Assembly: GCA_965149945.1 (NCBI GenBank)
Contig: CBCTTQ010000001.1
Coordinates: forward strand, 129,327 to 193,326
DNA length: 64,000 nucleotides
DNA from: JAHZFN01 sp965149945
GTDB taxonomy: Bacteria > Bacillota > Dehalobacteriia > UBA4068 > UBA4997
Reading direction: 5' to 3'
Each line of letters begins with the position of its first letter. The first letter of the stretch is position 1. Below are positions 53,220-62,762 of the stretch, one piece after another. Position numbers and translations under genes: made by a program. The notes under the pieces are model-generated. The model saw only the letters and a list, made by a program, of their open reading frames with translations. It was not told the DNA's origin and made no database searches.

Positions 53220-54140
53220 ATGTTTACATTGAAAGAGGTCATGCCGGAAGATAAAACATTGCTCCAAAGCTATTTGCGGCAAATCCCGCCGTATTTGACG
53301 GAGCATTCTTTTACGACCCTGCTGGCATGGCAGAAATCTTTTCAGTTTCTTTTCGGGCAGTGGGAAGATTTTTTGCTGATCCGTAATACCCACCGCGGTG
53401 TTACTTCCTTTTTCCCGCCTTTTCCCCGCGCGGGGCGAGCTTCGAAAGAATCGTATCGGGCCGCTTTGGAGGAAATTTTAGCGTATTGTCGCGAAGAAGG
53501 CCTGCCTTGTGTCCTTTCTGAGGTGGGAGAACGGGAACTTCCCCTGATCGAAGCGGCGATGCCGGGGGCGTTTGCTGTGCGCAAAGACCGCAACAACGCC
53601 AATTATATCTATCGGGTGGAAGATTTGATTCGCTTGGAGGGGAAAAAATATCACAGCAAGCGCAATCATCTGAACAGTTTCAAACGCAACTATCCCTTTT
53701 ACGAATATCGAGCCTTGACGCCGGATTTGATTCCCGCCTGTCGGGAAAGCATGGAACGCTGGGAATGGGATAATCCGGCCACAGACCGGAAAACCGTCAA
53801 AGAGGAAGCCGAGGCGATGGAAGTGCTGTTTGGGCGCATGGAAGAGTTGGGTTTGAAGGGCGCCTGTATTTTATTGGGCGACAAAGTAGAAGCTTTCACT
53901 ATCGGGGAAGCTATGAGCGAGGAAATGGTGTCCATCATTATCGAAAAAGCCAATACCTCCTGCAAAGGCAGCTATGCCGCCATCAATCAGATGTTTTTAG
54001 CGGCGGAGTGGCGGGAGTATCCTTATGTTAATCGGGCGGAGGATATGGGGCTGGCCAATCTGCGCCGCGCCAAAATGGATTATCAACCTTGCTGGCTGGC
54101 GATGAAATATATCTTGGAATATCGTAACGGAACGCACTGA
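53220..54140 (+). CDS. DUF2156 protein (phosphatidylglycerol lysyltransferase domain)
   Basis: 306 residues with the GNAT-like DUF2156 fold. Y.VEDLI.LEGKKYHSKRNH and LNSFKRNYPF, with the C-terminal KGSYAAINQMFLAAEW and VNRAEDMGLANLRRAKMDY, are family motifs seen in the catalytic part of MprF and in soluble YjcK-like proteins. No membrane part, so probably a cytoplasmic acyl- or aminoacyl-transferase of unknown acceptor. ATG 53220. Confidence 0.8.
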   Translation: MFTLKEVMPEDKTLLQSYLRQIPPYLTEHSFTTLLAWQKSFQFLFGQWEDFLLIRNTHRGVTSFFPPFPRAGRASKESYRAALEEILAYCREEGLPCVLSEVGERELPLIEAAMPGAFAVRKDRNNANYIYRVEDLIRLEGKKYHSKRNHLNSFKRNYPFYEYRALTPDLIPACRESMERWEWDNPATDRKTVKEEAEAMEVLFGRMEELGLKGACILLGDKVEAFTIGEAMSEEMVSIIIEKANTSCKGSYAAINQMFLAAEWREYPYVNRAEDMGLANLRRAKMDYQPCWLAMKYILEYRNGTH

Positions 54141-54517
54141 TTTGCTTGTTGGGGTGAGACGGATGGCCTTGTTTAAACTTAGTTTATAAAGACCCCTTAC
54201 AATAAAAACTGTTCGGGAGATTTTCGCGGAACTGATATAAAATAGGACGGCCTCCTGTCCTTCCGAGAAAATCAAAGATAGAAAAGATAAAACAAAAAAC
54301 AGAGATCTGAAAAAAGAAAAGTTGGCACATGAATGCGCTTGAAAACAATCAAACGATGATTTGCGGGATATGTGATAGGTATAGCGGCCTGCTTACGGCA
54401 GAGACGATAGAGATAGATTTACAAGATAGCCGCGAATTCTCCCGGAGAATAAAGAAAATCCACCGGTCTTCGACCGGTGTGTTCCTATTATAAAAACAAA
54501 AAAAGCGAGGGAAAACA
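54141..54517. other. Gene-free stretch before the dnaK operon
   Basis: Contains a small dyad AGGAC/GTCCT near 54245-54265 and a CACCGGTC/GACCGGTG hairpin about 30 bp before dnaK. No CIRCE element is visible, so HrcA control is unlikely. A TATAAA-like box lies near 54235. Confidence 0.4.
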
Positions 54518-56254
54518 ATGAGCAAAGTGATTGGGATTGACCTGGGTACCAAAAATTCCTGTGTATCGGTGATGGAGGGGGGATCTCCTGTCATTATTCC
54601 TTCCGAAACAGGCAGCCGTACCACGCCTTCTGTGGTGGCCTTTACGACGACGGGAGAACGCCTGGTCGGAGAAGCCGCCAAACGGCAGGCGGTAACCAAC
54701 GCCGACCGCACCATTTCTTCTATCAAAAGGGAAATGGGCAGTGATTATCGGGTGCGGATTGACGGACACGCTTACTCGCCCCAGGAAATCTCAGCCATGA
54801 TTTTGCAAAAGGTGAAAAAAGACGCCGAAGAATACCTGGGCGAAACGGTGACTGACGCGGTGATTACGGTGCCGGCATATTTCACGGACGCCCAGCGCCA
54901 AGCCACCAAAGACGCCGGCAAGATTGCCGGTTTGAATGTACAGCGCATTATCAACGAGCCGACGGCGGCGGCGCTGGCCTACGGCGTGGACAAAGAAGAT
55001 TCCCAAAAAGTGATGGTCTATGACTTAGGCGGCGGTACCTTTGATGTGTCTATTTTGGATATCAACAGCGGTATTATCGAGGTGATGGCTACTGCCGGCA
55101 ATAATCGCTTAGGAGGCGATGATTTTGACCAGGTGGTGATGGATTATTTGATCGCGGAATTTAAAAAGACCAATCATTGCGACATTACCAAAGATCTGAC
55201 TGCTCTCTCTCGCCTGCGGGAAGCAGTGGAAAAAGCCAAAATCGAACTGTCCGGTATTAATGAAACCCACATCAGCCTGCCCTTTTTGATGCAGCATAAA
55301 GGAGCGCCGGTGCATATGGATATTGCTCTTACCAGGGCTAAATTTGACGCTTTGACCGCCCATTTGGTGGATGCCACCATGGGACCGGTGCGGCAAGCTA
55401 TTACGGATGCGGGTATCGCGGTGAGTGATATTGCTAAGGTGCTGCTGGTGGGCGGGTCTACGCGGATTCCCGCCGTGCAGCAGGCAGTGCGGAAATTTGT
55501 GGGCAAAGAGCCTTTTAAAGGAATCAATCCCGATGAATGCGTGGCTATGGGCGCGGCGCTGCAGGCGGGCGTTTTGCTGGGCGAAGTGAAGGGACTGGTA
55601 TTGTTGGATGTGACGCCTCTTTCTTTGGGTATTGAGACCATGGGCGGGGTGTTTTCCAAAATCATTGACCGTAACTCCACCATTCCCATCAAAAAGAGCC
55701 AGATTTATACTACGGCCGCCAGTTTCCAGACGGCGGTGGAAGTCCATGTGTTGCAGGGCGAACGGGAAATGGCAAAATACAATAAATCTTTGGGGCGTTT
55801 TCGTCTCAAAGGCATTCGCCGCGCCATGCGGGGAGTGCCGCAGATTGAGGTAACTTTTGAGATCGACGCCAACGGCATTGTCCATGTGACCGCCAAAGAT
55901 TTGGGTACCGGCAAACAGCAGGATATCACCATTACCGCTTCTTCCAATCTTTCTCAGTGGGAGATTGACGACGCCATCAAATACGCGCAGATGTACGAGC
56001 AGGAAGACCGCAAAAAGAAAGAAGAGGCTACTGCCAAAAATGACGCTGAAGTGCAGGTTTATCGGGCGGCTTCTTTGAGTAAAAAATTGGAAAAAGGGGA
56101 TAAAACGCTGGTAGCGGACGCTGTCAAACGAGTAAAAAAGAATATGCGCAATAAAGACAAAAGTCAATTGGTCAGCGCCACGCGCGATTTGAAAAATTTG
56201 CTGGACAGCTTGGAAGGTCGCTATGGTTTTGCCGATTCTCAAAACGAAAAATAG
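54518..56254 (+). CDS. DnaK-type Hsp70 paralogue
   Basis: 578 residues, shorter than housekeeping DnaK (about 610-640). ATPase part: VIGIDLGTKNSCVSVMEGG, IINEPTAAALAYGVDK, VMVYDLGGGTFDVSIL and VLLVGGSTRIPAVQQAV. The substrate domain is present (DVTPLSLGIETMGGVF) but the flexible tail is missing. There is no grpE or hrcA nearby; instead a DUF5685 gene, a J-protein and a zinc-ribbon membrane protein follow. This suggests a dedicated Hsp70 system rather than the general chaperone. ATG 54518 behind AAAGCGAGGGAAAACA. Confidence 0.9.
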   Translation: MSKVIGIDLGTKNSCVSVMEGGSPVIIPSETGSRTTPSVVAFTTTGERLVGEAAKRQAVTNADRTISSIKREMGSDYRVRIDGHAYSPQEISAMILQKVKKDAEEYLGETVTDAVITVPAYFTDAQRQATKDAGKIAGLNVQRIINEPTAAALAYGVDKEDSQKVMVYDLGGGTFDVSILDINSGIIEVMATAGNNRLGGDDFDQVVMDYLIAEFKKTNHCDITKDLTALSRLREAVEKAKIELSGINETHISLPFLMQHKGAPVHMDIALTRAKFDALTAHLVDATMGPVRQAITDAGIAVSDIAKVLLVGGSTRIPAVQQAVRKFVGKEPFKGINPDECVAMGAALQAGVLLGEVKGLVLLDVTPLSLGIETMGGVFSKIIDRNSTIPIKKSQIYTTAASFQTAVEVHVLQGEREMAKYNKSLGRFRLKGIRRAMRGVPQIEVTFEIDANGIVHVTAKDLGTGKQQDITITASSNLSQWEIDDAIKYAQMYEQEDRKKKEEATAKNDAEVQVYRAASLSKKLEKGDKTLVADAVKRVKKNMRNKDKSQLVSATRDLKNLLDSLEGRYGFADSQNEK

Positions 56255-56384
56255 AAAAACAGAGTGGGAGCAAAGGAGAAAATCAAAAAAAACGCAGTTC
56301 GGAACAGGGAAAACTCTTGTGTTCGGAGCGGCTTTCTGATACAATAAAAGGCGCGGTTCATCGGTGGCGAAAGGGGATAGGCGG

Positions 56385-57296
56385 ATGTTTGGTTATGTAA
56401 TGGCGAACCAGAGCAGTTTGTCGGAAGAAGCCAAAGAGCGTTATCGTGCCGCCTATTGCGGACTTTGCCACACTTTGGGCAGAACGCACGGCTCCTTAAG
56501 CCGTCTGACTTTGAATTATGATTTGACTTTTTTGGCAATTTTTTTGGCGGCATTGGATGAAGAAGACGTTCGCTCTTTTTGGGGGAGGTGCGGTCTGCAC
56601 CCGCTGAAAAAACGAAAATATCTCTCTTGTCCGGCGCTGGATTACGCGGCGGATATGAACATCGCTCTTTCGTATTATAATTTACTGGATAATTGGCGGG
56701 ATGACCACAGTTATGTTTCCCGGGCGGAAGCCGCCCTTTTGCGGCGGGAATGTCGTCGGGTGGAAGAGGCTTATCCCCGCCAGTGCGGCGCCATTCAAGA
56801 GTCTTTGCGGCGATTAGCGGAAATGGAAAAAAACAATGAGCTGAATCCCGATTTGCCGGCGTCTTGTTTCGGTCGTTTGATGGCGGAAATTTTTGTACGG
56901 CAAGAAGACGAACGGGCGCAGACGCTGCGGCGGTTCGGCTTTTTCCTCGGCAAATATATCTATCTGTTGGACGCGGTATTGGATTTAAAAAAAGACATTA
57001 AGCAGGAAAAATACAATCCGCTGATTGCGTATCCTTCCGACGGGTTTCGAGACAGTCTTTGCTTGTTGATGAATGATTGTACCTTGGCTTTTCAGGAGTT
57101 TCCCCATTTGCGGCAGGATGAACTGCTGCGCAATATTTTGTATTCCGGGGTGTGGCTGCGTTTTGATTTACGTCAGGCACAGGAAGAACAAAAACAGCGG
57201 AAACGACAGGAAAAAGCCGAAAAGAAAACCGCGCGCCATCCAAAGACGCCGCGGAATACCAAGAACGAAAAGGAAAAAAGGGAAACGATTGAATGA
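56385..57296 (+). CDS. DUF5685 family protein
   Basis: 303 residues. MFGYVMANQSSLSEEAKERY, then AAYCGLCHTLG (CxxC) and SLSRLTLNYDLTFLAIFL, with CPALDYAADMNIALSYY: the DUF5685 pattern. Cysteines in CGLCH and elsewhere may bind a metal. It ends in a basic, charged tail. Start ATG 56385 behind AAGGGGATAGG; the stop overlaps the J-protein ATG (ATGA), so translation is coupled. Function unknown; it recurs with Hsp70/J-protein pairs in Clostridia as I recall. Confidence 0.75.
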   Translation: MFGYVMANQSSLSEEAKERYRAAYCGLCHTLGRTHGSLSRLTLNYDLTFLAIFLAALDEEDVRSFWGRCGLHPLKKRKYLSCPALDYAADMNIALSYYNLLDNWRDDHSYVSRAEAALLRRECRRVEEAYPRQCGAIQESLRRLAEMEKNNELNPDLPASCFGRLMAEIFVRQEDERAQTLRRFGFFLGKYIYLLDAVLDLKKDIKQEKYNPLIAYPSDGFRDSLCLLMNDCTLAFQEFPHLRQDELLRNILYSGVWLRFDLRQAQEEQKQRKRQEKAEKKTARHPKTPRNTKNEKEKRETIE

Positions 57297-58012
57297 TGCA
57301 GGATCCATATAAGGTTCTGGGGGTCTCCCCGGATGCCACAGATGAGGAAATCACCAAGGCCTACCGCAAGTTAGTCAAAAAGTATCACCCGGACTTGAAT
57401 CCGGATGACCCGGAAGGCGCCAATAAGAAGATGAGTGAAATCAATGTGGCTTATGAAGAAATCAAAAATATCAAAGCCGGAAAAAGCTCCTACGGTCAAA
57501 CGGGACCCGGCGCCGGCGGCGCCTACAGCGGCAACCCTTACAGCGGAAATCCCTATGACAATCCCTTTGGCGGCTTCGGCGGCTTCGGCGGTTACGGTAG
57601 TTCCGCGGGCGGATCGTCCGGCGGTTACAGCAGTTCTTACGGCGGCAGTCGTGACAGCCGCTTTGATTCTGTGCGCACGTATATTTCCGCGGGGCTCTAC
57701 CAGGAAGCTTGGAATGTGCTGAACAGCATGACAGAGCACAATGCGGAGTGGTATTATTACAGCGCCTATGTTAATTATAATCTGGGCAATAAGGTCTCCG
57801 CTCTGAATCAGGCTCGGGTGGCAGTGCAAATGGAACCCAACAATTTTGAATATCGCCGTCTGCTGATGCAGATTCAAAATGAAGGAAACGGCTATCAAGC
57901 GCAGCAGGGCGCTGTCTGCATTCCCTGCGGCGGTAATTTGTGCTGGGGTTATCTTTTTGCGATGATGCTTTGCTCTTGCTGCTGTCCCGGCGGTTATGGC
58001 TTCTATCATTAA
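57293..58012 (+). CDS. J-domain protein with TPR-like region
   Basis: 239 residues: N-terminal J domain with HPD in LVKKYHPDLNPDD, a Gly/Ser/Tyr-rich linker (about 70-125), a helical TPR-like region (SVRTYISAGLYQEAWNVLNS; NLGNKVSALNQARVAVQMEP), and a Cys-rich, hydrophobic end (MMLCSCCCPGG). Lacks the zinc-finger and C-terminal domains of DnaJ, so it is a specialised co-chaperone that should stimulate the Hsp70 encoded upstream. Starts inside the DUF5685 stop. Confidence 0.88.
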   Translation: MMQDPYKVLGVSPDATDEEITKAYRKLVKKYHPDLNPDDPEGANKKMSEINVAYEEIKNIKAGKSSYGQTGPGAGGAYSGNPYSGNPYDNPFGGFGGFGGYGSSAGGSSGGYSSSYGGSRDSRFDSVRTYISAGLYQEAWNVLNSMTEHNAEWYYYSAYVNYNLGNKVSALNQARVAVQMEPNNFEYRRLLMQIQNEGNGYQAQQGAVCIPCGGNLCWGYLFAMMLCSCCCPGGYGFYH

Positions 58013-58071
58013 CAAAAGAAACACCGAGCAAAACTCGGATAAATAAACATCGCGGAAAGGGGTGTAGATCC

Positions 58072-58479
58072 ATGTATCGGCTGCGGGAAATGATGGTTCG
58101 CTTTATGGCGGGCAGGTACGGTACAGATAATCTGAACTGGCTGATTTTCTGGCTGTATCTGATCTTGTTTATCGTTTATCTGATTACACGGATGAGTATT
58201 TTCTATTACATTGGGTTTGTGATGGTGATTCTCTATTTTTTCCGCACCTTTTCCCGAAATATTTATCGCCGACAGTTGGAAAACCAGCGCTATCTGGACG
58301 CGACGAAAGGGATTCGGGTCTTTTGCCGCCGTCAGAAAAATCGCTGGCGGGATCGGCATACCCATGTGTATAAACGCTGTCCCGGTTGCAAAACTTTTTT
58401 GCGGTTGCCTAAACAAAAGGGCGCTCATATCGCTGTTTGTCCTAAATGCCATCGGGAATTTGAAGTGAAAATCCACTGA
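58072..58479 (+). CDS. Zinc-ribbon membrane protein
   Basis: 135 residues: two membrane helices (WLIFWLYLILFIVYLITRMS; FYYIGFVMVILYFFRTFS), a basic linker, then a zinc ribbon CPGCKTFLRLPK with CPKCHREFEV. No family name recognised. Start ATG 58072 follows AAAGGGGTGTAGATC. It ends the dnaK-DUF5685-J operon before a strong terminator; it could recruit the chaperone system to the membrane. Confidence 0.7.
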   Translation: MYRLREMMVRFMAGRYGTDNLNWLIFWLYLILFIVYLITRMSIFYYIGFVMVILYFFRTFSRNIYRRQLENQRYLDATKGIRVFCRRQKNRWRDRHTHVYKRCPGCKTFLRLPKQKGAHIAVCPKCHREFEVKIH

Positions 58480-58604
58480 GTACGCGTTGTCAGGCCCTCT
58501 GTTTACGAGCCTGACGGAAGGCGGAACAACCATTTTTCCTGTCGGAAACGATTACAGGAATTCCTTCAATGTCGCCGCTCATGGTCTCGCGGTATGAATT
58601 TTTT

Positions 58605-58637
58605 CGCGCTCGTTGAATCCGAGCGCGATTTTTTTTT
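58605..58637 (+). terminator. Terminator of the dnaK-paralogue operon
   Basis: CGCGCTCG pairs with CGAGCGCG around TTGAATC, then A and T9. Confidence 0.9.
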
Positions 58638-58680
58638 GCGGAAAAGAAAAAACAACAAAAGTTTAAAGAGAGTTTATAAA

Positions 58681-58805
58681 AAGGAGGTATCCTATAACCA
58701 TCGGATAGCCAAACATGTGCAAACGCAATTGCGCACTCCATAAATCAATAGATAAAAACATAAGTACACAAAAAAAACGACATTCCAGCCAGATGTCGTT
58801 TTTTT
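58681..58805 (+). ncRNA. Candidate small RNA with three-way-junction fold
   Basis: Between two terminators. GGAG (58683-58686) can pair with CTCC (58736-58739), enclosing TATCC/GGATA (58688-58707) and GTGC/GCAC (58717-58736). An A-rich tail and a terminator follow (ACGACAT with ATGTCGT, T7, 58777-58805). A TATAAA box at 58675-58680 lacks a good -35. It may instead be leader or intergenic remnant. No gene is seen elsewhere in 58480-59164. Confidence 0.3.
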
Positions 58806-59123
58806 CTGTCTCGGCGCGGGTAGCTTTTGCAGGGTTGTCGGAGACAACGTTCCGATCCTGTTGATTGGACGTTGGAAGGATCTTTGGTTGAAAATGATTT
58901 GTTTTTTTTGTCGCGGGGAATCGTTTCGGTAATAATATTTTCGATACGGAAATAATTCGTTTGCCGAACGCCAATACCAAAGAGGGCGGCTTCTCCGAAG
59001 CGGGTAGAAAAACATTTTTTTTGAAAAGGTCTCGGTTTCTTTTCTAAGGTATATTTTTTATATGTGAAGATGGATCTACCGAAAATTTTTGGGCGAAAGA
59101 TGAGAAGGGGAAGAACGTAAAAA

Positions 59124-59151
59124 ACGAACCGCGGGAAACGGTTCGTTTTTG
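59124..59151. terminator. Terminator of the nuclease gene
   Basis: ACGAACCG pairs with CGGTTCGT around CGGGAAA; A5 and T5 flanks; works on the minus strand 14 bp after the stop. Confidence 0.8.
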
Positions 59152-59164
59152 CGTTTTAAAAGGA

Positions 59165-60763
59165 TCAAACTTCTTTGCTTCGTTCTTTGTTGATATCTTG
59201 TAAAACCTCGTTGATCGCCTGGAGGCTGTCGATATCGTGATGGCGCACCAAATCGGAAAGCTGCTGGTTGATATCGAAATACAACTGAGAGAGCACCACT
59301 TCGGGTACTTTTGGTTTGATCGTGCCCGCAACTTCCACTGTGGTTTTCTTGGCTTCCAGATTGAATACCTCGCCCCAAGTGGGAATGATGGTGTGGTAGC
59401 CATAGGTTTCTTCCGTCAATTTTTTGAAATCTGCCCGCGCGTCGTCTTCTCCATGTACCAGAAAGACGGCTTTGGGTTTTTGTTTGGCGGTGCCCAGCCA
59501 TTGGATCAGCTCGTCGCGGTCGGCATGGGCGGAATAGCCTTCCATAAAGAGGATTTTGGCTTTGACATTGATTTCTTCCCCGTGGATTTTAACCACCTTT
59601 TCTCCGTCGATCAGACGGCGTCCCAGAGTTCCTACCGCCTGGTAGCCTGCGAAAATAACCGTACATTCCGGTCGCCAGAGGTTGTGTTTCAGGTGGTGTT
59701 TGATACGACCCGCTTCCGCCATACCGCTGGCAGAAATGACAATGGCGCCGCTTTTAATCTGGTTGATGGCGATGGATTGTTCCAGGGTGGTGGAGAAAAC
59801 GATGTTGTCTGTTTTCAGCGGACTTCTGCCGTATTTTTTCATCAGCGCCCGTGTGTTTTGGTCAAAACATTCCGGATGGCGGCTGAAGATTTCTGTTGCC
59901 TGCACAGCCAGAGGACTGTCCACGTAGATTTTGGTTTTCGGCAGTAGTCCGTCATCAATCAAGCCGTTGATTTCCATGATCATATCTTGGCAGCGATCTA
60001 CTGCGAAGGCGGGGATGATGACATTACCGCCCGCTTGGAAAGTGCTGGTGATGATATGCGCCAACTGACGGCGGCGGGCTTCGGTGTCGATGTATCGTTC
60101 ATTGTGCAGCCGATTACCGTAGGTGGTTTCCATGACAATGTAATCGGTGTCGTTAATGGGGGTGGGATCTTTGACAATGAAATGGTCATAACGCCCTAAA
60201 TCTCCCGAGAAAATGATTTTTTCCGCCTGACCTTCTTCGTTACGGTATTTCACTGTGGCCATGGCGGAACCCAAAATATGTCCCGCGTCCTGAAAGGAAA
60301 TTTCCACGTCGGGGGTGGGACGAAACGGCTCCCAGTAGTCTTTGGCAATAATATGCTCACAGGTTTTTTCTGCGTCTTCCACAGTGTAGATGGGCTCCAG
60401 CAGCGGAATGCCGGCGCGGGCGTTTTTCCGATTTTTCCGCTCGATTTCTCCTTCTTGTACATGAGCGGAATCGGGCAGCATAACGGTACACAGATCATAG
60501 GTGCCGTTGGTGGTATAGATGTTACCCTGAAAGCCTTCCTTATACAATTTGGGCAGTAGGCCGCTGTGGTCGATATGCGCGTGGGTCAGCAGTACAAAGT
60601 CAATTTTTTCCGGCGGAAACATGAAGGAAACATAGTTCCGCTCTTTTAATTCTTTGTTTCCCTGGTATAATCCGCAGTCTACCAGGAATTTTGTATTTTT
60701 ATGTTCTACCAGGAAACAGGAGCCCGTCACGGTTCCCGTTGCGCCCAGGAAGGAAATTTTCAT
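59165..60763 (-). CDS. Metallo-beta-lactamase/beta-CASP RNA nuclease
   Basis: 532 residues. MBL part: SFLGATGTVTGSCFLVEH, LLTHAHIDHSGLLPKLY (HxHxDH zinc site), AGHILGSAM and FSGDLGRYD. The beta-CASP part has VIIPAFAVDRCQDM and VDSPLAVQATEIF, and the end SGMAEAGRIKHHLKHNLW with YSAHADRDEL completes the zinc site. Such proteins (CPSF/YSH1-like) cleave or exonucleolytically trim RNA. Start ATG 60763 after GAGGTGTTTGTG; the frame extends upstream but without start signals. Confidence 0.88.
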   Translation of the reverse strand: MKISFLGATGTVTGSCFLVEHKNTKFLVDCGLYQGNKELKERNYVSFMFPPEKIDFVLLTHAHIDHSGLLPKLYKEGFQGNIYTTNGTYDLCTVMLPDSAHVQEGEIERKNRKNARAGIPLLEPIYTVEDAEKTCEHIIAKDYWEPFRPTPDVEISFQDAGHILGSAMATVKYRNEEGQAEKIIFSGDLGRYDHFIVKDPTPINDTDYIVMETTYGNRLHNERYIDTEARRRQLAHIITSTFQAGGNVIIPAFAVDRCQDMIMEINGLIDDGLLPKTKIYVDSPLAVQATEIFSRHPECFDQNTRALMKKYGRSPLKTDNIVFSTTLEQSIAINQIKSGAIVISASGMAEAGRIKHHLKHNLWRPECTVIFAGYQAVGTLGRRLIDGEKVVKIHGEEINVKAKILFMEGYSAHADRDELIQWLGTAKQKPKAVFLVHGEDDARADFKKLTEETYGYHTIIPTWGEVFNLEAKKTTVEVAGTIKPKVPEVVLSQLYFDINQQLSDLVRHHDIDSLQAINEVLQDINKERSKEV

Positions 60764-61325
60764 CACAAACACCTCGATTTCCATATTTCCGCTTATTCCG
60801 TTTTTCCTTTGTAATCCTTCGGCGGCTGTCGGCGCGGTCATATCCGCGAAGCAGAGCGCCCGATGGCGGCCGAGAGGGAATCTATCCTTATTATAGTATG
60901 GGAGAAAAAGAAAAGCAAATGTTTTTTCCGCCAGAAAAAAAGTCTGCTTAAAGAAGATTCGAATATAGGCGTACTTTCGGCGGCAGGTTCTTTGCCGGGA
61001 GATTATGCCTGTTGTGATGATGGGAAGCGGAGAAAACCGTTTCTGAATATTTTGGGGAAATCCTGCCGCCTTGTTTTCTGATCGGAAGTCTCTTCTTTGA
61101 AAAAGGGAAGAGCGCTTTTTTAACAAACTTTCTGAGGAAAGGGTTCCCTGAAAATCGCTCCGAGCCTGTTACCTAAATGCGGTCGATAGTCCCGGCGGAA
61201 ATATTCTTCCTGTGGGATTAGCGGGTTATCCGCGATCTCACAGAAGAAGATCTTCGATTCGCGGGGAGAGAACAAAAAGGCAGCCCGCGGAATCCGCGGA
61301 CTGCCGAAAAGATCGTTAAAAACGC
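60764..61325. other. Gene-free stretch with one terminator
   Basis: No credible gene. The minus-strand terminator of the aminotransferase lies at 61279-61305. Short frames at 60863-61081 lack ribosome sites. Confidence 0.4.
61279..61305 (-). terminator. Terminator of the aminotransferase gene
   Basis: GGCAGCCCGCGG and CCGCGGACTGCC pair (one wobble on the minus strand) around AAT; T5 follows on the minus strand. Confidence 0.85.
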
Positions 61326-62495
61326 TTATTTTTTCAAGCTATTAATGTAATGTTCCATTTTGTCCATTGCCAATTCAATGTTTTCCATGGAAGCCGCGTA
61401 AGAAATCCGGACGAAACCTTCGCCGCATTCACCGAAAGCGGTGCCGGGTACAACGGCTACATGTTCGGCGTTCAGCAGACCTTCGCAGAATTCAGCGGAA
61501 GTCATACCGGTGGATTTGATGCAGGGGAAAGCGTAGAAAGCGCCTTTGGGTTCGGAGATTTCCAGACCCATGCCACGCAGGCGTTTTACGATGTACTGAC
61601 GACGGCGGTCATATTCCGCGCACATCTTTCTTACTTCATCAGCGCCGTTTCTGAAAGCTTCCAAAGCGGCGTATTGGCTCATGGTAGGAGCGCACATCAA
61701 AGCGAATTGGTGGATTTTGGCGATGCCGACCATCATTTCTTTGGGAGCGGCCAGGTAACCCAGTCTCCAACCGGTCATGGCAAAGGCTTTGGATACACCG
61801 GAGATAACGATGGTTCTTTCTCTCATGCCTTCAAAGGAGGAAATGGAGCAATGTTTCTGACCGTAAACCAGTTCCGCGTAAATTTCATCGGAGATGACGC
61901 ACAGATTATGTTTTACGCAGATTTTTGCCAGCTGTTCCAAATCTTCTTTTTCCATGATGACACCGGTGGGATTGCCGGGGAAGTTCAACAGGATCGCTTT
62001 GGTTTTGGGGGTGATGTACTGTTCTACTTTGGCGGGGTCTACTTTAAATCCGTCTTCAAAGCTGAGGGGCATGGAAACGGCTACGCCGCCGGTCAATTCT
62101 ACGCAGGGACGATAAGCAACGAAGGCGGGTTCGGGGATGATTACTTCATCACCGTTTTCCAAAATGGCGCGGAAAGCGATGTCTACCGCTTCGGAACCGC
62201 CGACGGTTACCAGAATTTCGCTTTTGGGGTCATAGGTATTGCCGGTCAGACCTTCCAGGTATTTGGAGATTTCCTGACGGAGTTCAATCATACCCATGTT
62301 GGCGGAATAAGCGGTCTTCCCTTCTCTCAGGGATTGAATGGCTGCTTCGCAGAAAGGCATGGGGGTAGAGAAGTCCGGTTCGCCGATAGACAGGGAGATT
62401 ACATCATCCATTTCTGCGGCCAGGTCAAAGAATTTACGGATCCCGCTGGGGGGAATCGCCTTAATTTGTTCAGTCAAAAAATCTGCAGGGTTCAT
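61326..62495 (-). CDS. Class I/II PLP-dependent aminotransferase (aspartate-type)
   Basis: 389 residues. PPSGIRKFFDLAAEMDDVIS with SLSIGEPDFSTP at the N-terminus, LLNFPGNPTGV, the PLP lysine in VISGVSKAFAMTGWRLGY, and R in GFVRISYA that binds the substrate carboxylate. The family includes PatA and aromatic/aspartate aminotransferases; amino donor and acceptor cannot be told from sequence. ATG 62495 behind AAGGAGGAATGAATC. Cytoplasmic. Confidence 0.88.
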   Translation of the reverse strand: MNPADFLTEQIKAIPPSGIRKFFDLAAEMDDVISLSIGEPDFSTPMPFCEAAIQSLREGKTAYSANMGMIELRQEISKYLEGLTGNTYDPKSEILVTVGGSEAVDIAFRAILENGDEVIIPEPAFVAYRPCVELTGGVAVSMPLSFEDGFKVDPAKVEQYITPKTKAILLNFPGNPTGVIMEKEDLEQLAKICVKHNLCVISDEIYAELVYGQKHCSISSFEGMRERTIVISGVSKAFAMTGWRLGYLAAPKEMMVGIAKIHQFALMCAPTMSQYAALEAFRNGADEVRKMCAEYDRRRQYIVKRLRGMGLEISEPKGAFYAFPCIKSTGMTSAEFCEGLLNAEHVAVVPGTAFGECGEGFVRISYAASMENIELAMDKMEHYINSLKK

Positions 62496-62532
62496 GATTC
62501 ATTCCTCCTTAAAATCTATGGACTATGTTTGT

Positions 62533-62556
62533 TTGTACGCATCATGTTGTACGCAT
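62533..62556. promoter_or_regulatory. Direct repeat TTGTACGCAT in the aminotransferase promoter region
   Basis: Two perfect 10-bp copies (62533-62542 and 62547-62556) start 14 bp apart between promoter and start codon: a candidate regulator site. Confidence 0.4.
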
Positions 62557-62570
62557 AGCTTCATAAGGGT

Positions 62571-62600
62571 ATTATAATACAATATGTATAAACAGTGCAA
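62571..62600 (-). promoter_or_regulatory. Aminotransferase promoter
   Basis: On the minus strand TTGCAC (62600-62595), 18-bp spacer, TATAAT (62576-62571). Confidence 0.6.
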
Positions 62601-62762
62601 TAGTTTTTAAATAATTGTGAATTATGTTCTATTATATCGGATAAAGAGACAAGGAAAAATGTCAGAAAAATCTAAGTTTTTTCGCAAGCATTTGTCCAAA
62701 ACAAGCATTAGGGAAAATTCCTTTCTTTTTGTTGTGAGTTAGCGTTATCGACAAAAAAGCTA

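Noticed and set aside
54141..54517. CIRCE element before the dnaK paralogue
   Set aside because: I looked for the TTAGCACTC-N9-GAGTGCTAA pattern and saw none.
58681..58740. Known riboswitch (purine, c-di-GMP, ZTP, fluoride) at the candidate small RNA
   Set aside because: None of the conserved cores I know is present.
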